Made by a program: the position numbers and the translations under genes
Notes under the pieces: generated by a model
Told to the model about the DNA's origin: nothing
The model's input: the letters and a program-made list of their open reading frames with translations, nothing else
Database searches by the model: none
Shown here: piece after piece, positions 1-4,550 of the stretch
Position numbering within the stretch: position 1 is the first letter of the stretch
Layout: every line of letters starts with the position of its first letter
DNA from: an uncultured Butyricicoccus sp.
GTDB lineage: Bacteria; Bacillota; Clostridia; Oscillospirales; Butyricicoccaceae
Length of the DNA: 5,596 bases
Direction: 5' to 3'
Assembly: GCA_947575935.1 (NCBI GenBank)
Contig: CANPPM010000191.1
Coordinates: 1-5,596 of the forward strand

Positions 1-19
1 TTTTGTCTTTCCCCCTGGC
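1..19 (-). promoter_or_regulatory. Ribosome binding site for the next operon gene beyond the left edge
   Basis: Right after the oadG stop the minus strand reads GCCAGGGGGAAAGACAAAA up to the edge. AGGGGG (positions 11-16) lies 10 bases from the edge, so a start codon probably falls at or just outside position 1. By family precedent the missing partners are a biotin carrier and the membrane beta subunit. The gene itself cannot be seen. Confidence 0.5.
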
Positions 20-355
20 TTACAGCGCCTTGATTTTATGGAAAATCAGCTGGTCGAGCGGAATACCCGTCTCGTAACTAACAATGGCCATGACCATGGC
101 GGCGGTCTTTTCATCACAGCCGATCAGTGCGACCTCGCCGGTATAAACGCCGCCGGCAGACGGTGCGGCAGACGCGGCAGGCGCTGCGGCCGGTACAGCC
201 GCAGCGGGCGCGGCGGCTTTGCCCTCAATTGAGGAAATCACCTTGGAAATCACCGGGATCATCAGGCACAGTACTGCAAGCATGATAAACACCGTCACAA
301 GGCCGGAAAGCGCAACCAGCAGCGCCTCTGCCTTGCCGAGCTCTGTAATGCCCAT
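20..355 (-). CDS. oadG: OadG-like gamma subunit of a sodium-pumping decarboxylase
   Basis: A 111-residue small membrane protein. One hydrophobic helix spans roughly residues 11-36, followed by an Ala/Pro-rich linker (about 47-67) and a short conserved C-terminal segment (about 69-111, containing GEVALIGCDEKTAAM and ending FHKIKAL). In the OadG/MmdD family this subunit anchors and assembles the complex in the membrane, tying the cytoplasmic carboxyltransferase to the Na+-translocating beta subunit. The ATG follows the TAA of oadA with no spacer, and its Shine-Dalgarno AAGGAGG lies inside the oadA end (364-370), 8 bases from the start, so the two genes are probably translationally coupled. The linker resembles the Ala/Pro hinges of biotin carrier proteins, but no biotin-accepting AMKM-type motif is present, so it is not the carrier. 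Family assignment rests on architecture, context and remembered tail motifs. Confidence 0.85.
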   Translation of the reverse strand: MGITELGKAEALLVALSGLVTVFIMLAVLCLMIPVISKVISSIEGKAAAPAAAVPAAAPAASAAPSAGGVYTGEVALIGCDEKTAAMVMAIVSYETGIPLDQLIFHKIKAL

Positions 356-1738
356 TTACTTGACCTCCTTGATGGTATATTCCGCAATCAGCGCCTTTTT
401 CAGGTCACGCACCTCGAAATAATGTGCCGCTTGCTGCGGAAATGCAATATAGCTCAGTACGTCCAGATCGCTTTCCGCGCGGTCCCCCAGCTCGGCCTTT
501 GCTTTTTCAAACTCGGGTTCCAGCGTTTCGGCGTAGCGGGTGGAAACCATCGGCTGATCCCCCAATACCTTTTGAATCAGCTCGGGATTGATTTCGCCCG
601 GGGCCTTGCCGTATTCGCCGTGGATATAGGCCTTGATCTCTTTGCCGATATTCTGATAGCGTTTCCCCAGCAGTACGTTGACCGTTGCCTGTACGCCAAC
701 CATCTGGCTCATAGGGGTCACGAGCGGTGGGTACCCTAGGTCAGCGCGGACGCGCGGCGTTTCGGCCAGTACCTCGTCCAGCTTATCAATGGCGTGCTGT
801 GCTTTGAGCTGTGCAACGAGGTTGGAAAGCATGCCGCCCGGAATCTGGTAGACCAGCGCGTCTGACTTAGTCTGCAAAACATAGGGATCAAACGTGCCGT
901 TCTCGGCAAACTTCTTTTGAATCGGGACAAAATAGTCGTTGACCAATTTGAGCTCGTCGTTGTTGACGCCGCAGTCAAAGCCCATCTGCGACAGTGCGTA
1001 CACCATTGCCTCGGTTGCGGGCTGGCTGGTACCGCCCGACATGCACGACGTCGCGCAGTCGATGCCGTCCGCGCCGGCCTCGGCGGCTTTCAGATAAGTC
1101 ATATACCCCAGGCCGGTCGTCGCATGCGTATGCACATAGATGGGCAGGCGAACCGCTTGTTTTAAGCCAGAAACCAGATCAAAACATTCCTGCGGGCTCA
1201 TGATACCCGCCATATCTTTAATGCAGAGCGACTGGCAGCCCATCGCCTCGATCTCTTTGCCCAGCTGGACATACATGTCCAGATTATGGATCGGGCTGAG
1301 CGTGTAGCAGATTGTCCCCTGCGCATGCCCGCCTGCCGTCAGACAGGCGTCCACTGCGGTCTTGATATTGCGCAGATCGTTAAGCGCATCGAAAATGCGG
1401 ATGATATCCATGCCGTTTTCGATGGAAGCTGTCACGAACCGGCGTACGGTATCATCCGAATAATGGTGATAGCCCAAGATATTCTGCCCGCGCAGCAGCA
1501 TTTGCAGTTTGGTATGCTTCAGGTGGGCGCGAATGGTGCGCAGACGTTCCCACGGATCTTCCTCTAAATAACGTAGGCAGGAATCAAAGGTTGCGCCGCC
1601 CCAGCATTCCAGCGAATGATAGCCGCACTTGTCCATCTCGTCCAGCACGCCCAGAAAATCCTCGATCGGCATACGGGTGGCGATCAGCGACTGCTGCGCG
1701 TCCCGCAGGACGGTCTCGGTGATGTGCATTTGCTTCAC
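356..1738 (-). CDS. oadA: Oxaloacetate decarboxylase alpha subunit, carboxyltransferase part only
   Basis: A 460-residue cytoplasmic carboxyltransferase of the OadA/PycB/transcarboxylase-5S family. It moves CO2 from a keto acid such as oxaloacetate onto biotin. The TIM-barrel metal site is visible: Asp13 in LRDAQQS, Lys174 (the carbamylated lysine) in IKDMAG, and His203/His205 in HTHATTG. Other family blocks are LECWGGATFD (44-53), MLLRGQN (80-86), GGTSQPATE (235-243) and the conserved C-terminal region with QIPGGMLSN (298-306) and PRVRADLGY (328-336). The protein stops without the Pro/Ala linker and biotinyl domain found in fused OadA, so the carrier must be separate. The start is GTG: AAGGAG (1747-1752) lies 8 bases upstream, and N-terminal length fits the family; an in-frame ATG at 1729 is too far away. 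Pyruvate carboxylase subunit B is the main alternative, but the adjoining oadG favours a sodium pump. Substrate specificity cannot be read from sequence. Confidence 0.92.
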   Translation of the reverse strand: MKQMHITETVLRDAQQSLIATRMPIEDFLGVLDEMDKCGYHSLECWGGATFDSCLRYLEEDPWERLRTIRAHLKHTKLQMLLRGQNILGYHHYSDDTVRRFVTASIENGMDIIRIFDALNDLRNIKTAVDACLTAGGHAQGTICYTLSPIHNLDMYVQLGKEIEAMGCQSLCIKDMAGIMSPQECFDLVSGLKQAVRLPIYVHTHATTGLGYMTYLKAAEAGADGIDCATSCMSGGTSQPATEAMVYALSQMGFDCGVNNDELKLVNDYFVPIQKKFAENGTFDPYVLQTKSDALVYQIPGGMLSNLVAQLKAQHAIDKLDEVLAETPRVRADLGYPPLVTPMSQMVGVQATVNVLLGKRYQNIGKEIKAYIHGEYGKAPGEINPELIQKVLGDQPMVSTRYAETLEPEFEKAKAELGDRAESDLDVLSYIAFPQQAAHYFEVRDLKKALIAEYTIKEVK

Positions 1739-2053
1739 GATGTCATCTCCTTATTTTTTAGCTTTTACCCCCTCAGCAGACGGTCCCAGGGGGGAAGATT
1801 CGTCTTTGCTTCACATCTTTCGAAAAGCGCTGCCCGGCAATTCCTCTGCCGTCCCTGCCTGGGGAGGCGCGAAAGGCCTTTTGACAAATGGCGTTTGCTT
1901 TGGCGGCGCTGCGGTTACAGCCGCCGCCGGGCGTCGCCCTGCGGGAAGATCTTTTCTCCAGCCGCAGCTTTTCGGATCGGAAACAAGTTCTGAGGACTCT
2001 CATGAGTTACAGCGGCTGCGCCATGATGCATGCATCGTTTGGCCAGCGCTTCC
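1739..2053 (-). promoter_or_regulatory. Long hairpin-rich 5' leader of oadA
   Basis: About 315 bases separate the predicted transcription start from the oadA GTG. Hairpins visible in the RNA sense include 1939-1967 (CTGCGG/CCGCAG with an inner GGAG/CTTC), 1929-1939 (GGGC/GCCC), 1902-1928 (GGCGGCG/CGCCGCC plus CTG/CAG across one bulged G), 1835-1851 (CGGCA/TGCCG) and 1768-1793 (CCCCCT/AGGGGG, ending 15 bases before the Shine-Dalgarno). There is no U-run after any hairpin, so control, if any, would act on translation or RNA stability and not by intrinsic termination. I do not recognise T-box, cobalamin, SAM, lysine, TPP or c-di-GMP consensus blocks. It may simply be a structured spacer. Confidence 0.45.
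2025..2036. promoter_or_regulatory. 12-bp perfect palindrome just downstream of the oadA promoter
   Basis: GATGCATGCATC is its own reverse complement and covers about +17 to +28 relative to the predicted start. The position suits a repressor operator or a short RNA stem. The inner ATGCATGCAT is a simple alternating sequence, so chance remains possible. Confidence 0.3.
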
Positions 2054-2059
2054 TTTGTA

Positions 2060-2088
2060 ATCATATCAGATTTTAATAGGAAAGGAAA
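2060..2088 (-). promoter_or_regulatory. Predicted extended -10 promoter for oadA-oadG
   Basis: The minus strand has TATGAT (2060-2065) preceded by TG-A (2066-2068), an extended -10. A poor -35 (TTTCCT, 2083-2088) sits 17 bases upstream in an AT-rich stretch. The start of transcription would be near 2053. An extended -10 can work with a weak -35. The preceding NSS gene has no clear terminator, so some read-through into oadA is also possible. Confidence 0.55.
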
Positions 2089-2132
2089 GTCTTTTTTTCT
2101 TGTCCCCATCAGAAATTTTGCGGCGGCATAGC

Positions 2133-3518
2133 TCAGCTGCCATAGCGCAGCAGGCCCAGGTTTTCCAGGATCGAGGAGACCAGTACGGCGACAAGGCAGA
2201 TGGGAGCGACCCAACGGATCATCCACTCAAACATCTGTTTCCGGCGGAAGGGGCCGGAAAGCTCGACCTCGTCGGAAATCGTTTTGGTTCCGGCTACCCA
2301 GCCAATCAGGATGCAGGTGAGGAAGGCAACGACCGGCATAATCACGGAGTTGGACAGGAAATCAAAGAAGTCTAGGAAAGCCATCCCGAGCGGCTGGATC
2401 GAGCCGATGATGCCTCCGCCGTACCCATAGCAGGACAGCGAGCCCAGCGCAAACACGAATACGGTCACCACGATGGTGGAACGCCGCCGCCCCCAGTGCG
2501 CCTTGTCATCGACGATGGAAACCACCGTTTCCAACAGTGAAATCGCAGAGGTCAGGGCCGCAAACAGTACCAGCAGGAAAAATAGCGTACCGATCAGTCC
2601 GCCAAGTTCCATATCGGCGAATACGCGCGGCAGCGTAACGAACATCAGCCCGGGGCCTTTGCCAAGCGCCGATTCGTCGCCGCCCGAAAAGGCAAATACC
2701 GCAGGAATGATCATTAGGCCTGCAATAAATGCGATCGCGGTGTCGAACAGTTCGATTTGCCCGATAGAGCGTTCAAGGTCGTCCTCTTTTTTCATATAAG
2801 AACCATAAGTGATCATAATCCCCATTGCAATCGACATGGAATAGAACAGCTGGCCCATCGCCGCCAGCACGGTCATGGCGGAAAAACGGGAAAAATCGGG
2901 CAGCAGATAATATTTGACGCCTGCGAGCGCCCCGGGGCGGGTCAGCGAAAACGCCGCTACGATGATGGACAGTACGACCAATACCGGCATCATAAAAGTA
3001 CTGACCTTTTCAATACCCTTGTCAACGCCGCCCAAGACGCACAGCGCAGTTACCAGCAGGAAAACCAGGAACCAGGGCATAGGGTTATCCAGAAATTGCC
3101 CGCCGGCAGTGATGAAGCCGTCAAAATAACCATCTGCATCAGCAGCGACCTGACGGCCGTGCCCGACGGCAAATTCAAAGAAATATTTGGTTACCCAACC
3201 GCCAATTACGCAGTAGTACGGGACGATAATTGTGGGCACAATCGACGCCAGCCAGCCAAGCGGCGAAAAGCGCTTGTGCAGCGCGCCATAGGCTCCGATA
3301 CAGGATAGCCGGGTCCTGCGGCCAAGCGCAACTTCGGCCAGCATCAGCGCAAATCCGAAAGTGACAGCCAGTATGATATATACCAGCAGGAAAATACCGC
3401 CCCCACACTTTGCGGCCAGGTACGGAAATCGCCAAATGTTGCCCAGCCCGACGGCCGAGCCTGCTGCGGCCAGAACAAACCCGATCCGGCCGGTAAAGCT
3501 GCTTCGTTCTCTTTTCAT
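2133..3518 (-). CDS. Sodium-dependent amino-acid symporter, NSS (SLC6/LeuT) family
   Basis: A 461-residue polytopic membrane protein that couples Na+ entry to uptake of a substrate, in bacteria usually an amino acid. The signature unwound TM1 is clear, GSAVGLGNIWRFPY (20-33). Ala22, Asn27, Arg30 and Glu62 (AEVALGRR) fall at the LeuT numbers for Na+ binding and gating. TM6 has FYSMSIAMGIMITYGSY (225-241), with Ser227/Ser229 lining the site; LeuT Gly258 and Phe259 correspond to Ala231 and Met232. TM8 has LTSAISLLETVVS (322-334), with Thr322/Ser323 at the Na2 site. Length suits the 11-12 helix bacterial members. ATG is preceded by AAGGGG (3526-3531) at 7 bases. It has its own promoter after the terminator of the upstream gene. 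Substrate is unknown; the methionine in TM6 suggests a bulky or hydrophobic amino acid, by loose analogy with MhsT/Tyt1. Confidence 0.96.
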   Translation of the reverse strand: MKRERSSFTGRIGFVLAAAGSAVGLGNIWRFPYLAAKCGGGIFLLVYIILAVTFGFALMLAEVALGRRTRLSCIGAYGALHKRFSPLGWLASIVPTIIVPYYCVIGGWVTKYFFEFAVGHGRQVAADADGYFDGFITAGGQFLDNPMPWFLVFLLVTALCVLGGVDKGIEKVSTFMMPVLVVLSIIVAAFSLTRPGALAGVKYYLLPDFSRFSAMTVLAAMGQLFYSMSIAMGIMITYGSYMKKEDDLERSIGQIELFDTAIAFIAGLMIIPAVFAFSGGDESALGKGPGLMFVTLPRVFADMELGGLIGTLFFLLVLFAALTSAISLLETVVSIVDDKAHWGRRRSTIVVTVFVFALGSLSCYGYGGGIIGSIQPLGMAFLDFFDFLSNSVIMPVVAFLTCILIGWVAGTKTISDEVELSGPFRRKQMFEWMIRWVAPICLVAVLVSSILENLGLLRYGS

Positions 3519-3535
3519 ACTGAAACCCCTTCATT

Positions 3536-3563
3536 GCGGCATAAGTTAAACAGCCGCTTTTTT
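3536..3563 (+). terminator. Plus-strand terminator-like hairpin in the NSS 5' UTR
   Basis: On the plus strand GCGGC (3536-3540) pairs with GCCGC (3553-3557) across a 12-base loop and is followed directly by TTTTTT. The stem is only 5 bp. On the minus strand the same element is just a hairpin close to the NSS ribosome binding site, with no T-run. No plus-strand gene is visible for it to end, so it may be fortuitous or may stop antisense transcription. Confidence 0.35.
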
Positions 3564-3577
3564 GTAGTAGTAACCAT

Positions 3578-3606
3578 AGTATGCCATATTTTTACCCAAA
3601 AGACAA
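3578..3606 (-). promoter_or_regulatory. Predicted promoter of the NSS gene
   Basis: Minus strand TTGTCT (3601-3606), a 17-base spacer, then CATACT (3578-3583), preceded by TG-G, which gives an extended -10 form. It lies between the upstream terminator and the NSS start, leaving a 5' UTR of roughly 50 bases. Confidence 0.5.
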
Positions 3607-3650
3607 TCTTTATTTTGGCTTCTGTGGTAAAAGGCGGCGGAAATCAGGGC

Positions 3651-3699
3651 AAAAAAAGGCGCCGCCCTAGTCCTCCTTGCGGGAGCAATAGGACGGCGC
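3651..3699 (-). terminator. Strong intrinsic terminator after the recombinase-like gene
   Basis: In minus-strand sense GCGCCGTCCTA (3699 to 3689) pairs with TAGGGCGGCGC (3669 to 3659), an 11-bp stem with one G-U wobble. The inner part can pair further (CTCC/GGAG). It is followed after one C by seven T residues (3651-3657). This ends the transcript of the gene at 3734-4162 and separates it from the NSS unit. Confidence 0.9.
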
Positions 3700-3718
3700 G
3701 CTTTATTACCGGATGTTG

Positions 3719-3732
3719 CCCGCGTCTGCGGG
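3719..3732 (-). other. Small hairpin directly after a stop codon
   Basis: CCCGC/GCGGG, a 5-bp stem with a 4-base loop, begins one base after the stop of the recombinase-like gene. There is no T-run, so it is not a terminator; it could protect the 3' end or be incidental. Confidence 0.3.
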
Positions 3733-3733
3733 A

Positions 3734-4162
3734 TCAGTCCTCCTGCTGCGCATTGGCGGCGTCTGCCCGGCGGCTCTGGCGCAGCCAACGGTAAAAGGTA
3801 CTAATGGATACATGCAGGCGCTTAGAGGCCTCCTCTGCAGAAATCTCTTTTTTTTCGTACAGAACACGAATCTTTTCAAAACGTCTGTCCGAGCGCTTGC
3901 TGGGGCGGCCCAGCGTAACGCCCTGTTCCTGCGCGCGGGTCATACCTTCGCGCTGGCGGCGGCGCAGTTCGGCGCTCTCGCGCTCGCGGACAGTCCGGAT
4001 GGCGTCTGACGTCAGAGTACAGAGAAGCTCGTGCAGAGTGAGCCCCTGCCGCACCTCACGTTCCAACTCGTCACGGGTGAGGCCCAGCCGTTCTGTATGT
4101 TCCTCCAGAAGGCGTTCGATGTCCACCCTGTTATATTCGTTTTTTACCGACAGCATCATCAT
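3734..4162 (-). CDS. Orphan serine-recombinase C-terminal (helix-turn-helix) DNA-binding protein, no catalytic domain
   Basis: A 142-residue, highly charged protein. Residues about 41-130 look like the end of a resolvase/invertase: a helix with RERESAELRRRQREGM (58-73), the minor-groove arm GVTLGRPSKR (81-90), and a Hin-type helix-turn-helix, ISAEEASKRLHVSISTFYRW (107-126). The catalytic serine and arginine motifs (YxRVS type) are missing. Residues 1-40 form another charged, probably helical segment (RLLEEHTERLGLTRDELERE). An in-frame TGA at 4166-4168 rules out a longer protein. Three ATG codons follow each other (4162, 4159, 4156); GAGG (4164-4167) is 7 bases from the third, so translation may begin at 4156 (140 residues). 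Its own promoter region, palindromes and strong terminator suggest a functioning gene. I infer a DNA-binding regulator or accessory protein, not a recombinase; a decayed recombinase is the alternative. Confidence 0.8.
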   Translation of the reverse strand: MMMLSVKNEYNRVDIERLLEEHTERLGLTRDELEREVRQGLTLHELLCTLTSDAIRTVRERESAELRRRQREGMTRAQEQGVTLGRPSKRSDRRFEKIRVLYEKKEISAEEASKRLHVSISTFYRWLRQSRRADAANAQQED

Positions 4163-4182
4163 ACCTCAACTTTCCCTTTGCG

Positions 4183-4202
4183 TGTCCGGCGGCCGCCGGA
4201 CA
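4183..4202. promoter_or_regulatory. Perfect 20-bp palindrome before the recombinase-like gene
   Basis: TGTCCGGCGGCCGCCGGACA equals its own reverse complement. It ends 20 bases upstream of the first ATG, downstream of the predicted promoter, and has no T-run on either side, so it is not an intrinsic terminator. It could be an operator, perhaps for the product of this gene, or an RNA stem in its 5' UTR. Confidence 0.6.
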
Positions 4203-4219
4203 ATTGCCGTTGCATCTAA

Positions 4220-4248
4220 ACCATAATTTTTATTTTGCCGTCTGTACA
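4220..4248 (-). promoter_or_regulatory. Candidate promoter of the recombinase-like gene
   Basis: Minus strand TGTACA (4243-4248; 4 of 6 match to TTGACA), a 17-base spacer and TATGGT (4220-4225; 4 of 6 match to TATAAT), in an AT-rich patch. Transcription would start near 4213. The -35 lies within the palindromic repeat at 4240-4263. Confidence 0.4.
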
Positions 4249-4263
4249 GACAGTCTGCACAGA
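4240..4263. repeat. Tandem operator-like repeat of a near-palindrome
   Basis: Two 11-base units with a 13-base period: GTCTGTACAGA (4240-4250) and GTCTGCACAGA (4253-4263), 10 of 11 identical. The first lies in a perfect 12-bp palindrome (4240-4251), and the junction forms another inverted repeat, CAGAC-A-GTCTG (4247-4257). This gives several overlapping GTCTG/CAGAC half-sites across the candidate -35. Confidence 0.55.
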
Positions 4264-4277
4264 AGCATGATTGCCCA

Positions 4278-4298
4278 CCCGGCAAACCGATTGCCGGG
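4278..4298. other. GC-rich hairpin, 8-bp perfect stem
   Basis: CCCGGCAA (4278-4285) pairs with TTGCCGGG (4291-4298) around a 5-base loop. No T-run follows on the minus strand. On the plus strand five T residues occur only after 14 more bases, too far for a standard terminator. Function unknown. Confidence 0.4.
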
Positions 4299-4482
4299 CG
4301 GCCTCTAACCCCTTTTTACGACAGGAGTATCGCCTTGCACGGGCTGCACCCAGTACAGTCCCCAGGCGTTGTTTGGAAAATGGAAATATGACCAAAGGCG
4401 AGGGCGTTTGACGCCGGACCAAGCCAATTTGACGCAGGAATACGGGAGGTATTACAGGGGAAATTGGCAAAGTGTAGAAGTC

Positions 4483-4502
4483 AAAAAGACGCCGTTTGGG
4501 CG
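4483..4502 (-). terminator. Weak possible terminator for the siroheme reductase gene
   Basis: In minus-strand sense CGCC-CAAAC-GGCG is followed by TCTTTTT, about 50 bases beyond the stop codon. The stem is only 4 bp, so efficiency is doubtful, but it is the only hairpin-plus-T-run downstream of this gene before the next one. Confidence 0.35.
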
Positions 4503-4550
4503 GATTGACCATTTTCAAACAAATGCTGGGTCCATATCCCCCAGGATGGA

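Larger units (their letters stand above)
4163..4550. other. 388-base intergenic region with regulatory structure and no credible gene
   Basis: Reading frames here are short, lack a ribosome binding site at a fitting distance, and give proteins without recognisable motifs. The longest minus-strand frame (4216-4518, 100 codons) crosses the hairpin and operator repeats and looks like chance. The region holds the weak terminator, the 8-bp hairpin, the tandem repeat, the candidate promoter and the 20-bp palindrome listed separately. I see no remnant of a recombinase catalytic domain. Confidence 0.6.

Noticed and set aside
1915..2031. 38-codon minus-strand frame in the oadA leader, ending GDARRRL
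   Set aside because: The only purine-rich site is about 19 bases upstream, too far away. The frame runs through the leader hairpins. A leader peptide is possible but not supported.
1629..2060. 143-codon plus-strand frame across the start of oadA and its leader
   Set aside because: It overlaps the oadA 5' end antisense, gives a low-complexity Arg/Ala/Ser-rich product, and has no convincing ribosome binding site.
1739..2132. T-box or common riboswitch in the oadA leader
   Set aside because: No T-box antiterminator sequence, no terminator, and no consensus blocks of cobalamin, SAM, lysine, TPP or c-di-GMP riboswitches were seen.
2090..2140. Intrinsic terminator after the NSS gene
   Set aside because: Only a 4-bp stem can be drawn around the stop codon, and no T-run follows it on the minus strand.
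2757..3308. 183-codon open frame on the plus strand
   Set aside because: It lies wholly antisense to the clear NSS transporter gene, has no family motif, and is a codon-bias shadow.
4278..4317. Plus-strand intrinsic terminator from the 4278-4298 hairpin and a T5 run
   Set aside because: The T-run begins 14 bases after the stem and there is no plus-strand gene to terminate.
4216..4518. 100-codon minus-strand frame between the siroheme reductase and recombinase-like genes
   Set aside because: There is no ribosome binding site and no recognisable domain, and it runs through hairpins and operator repeats.
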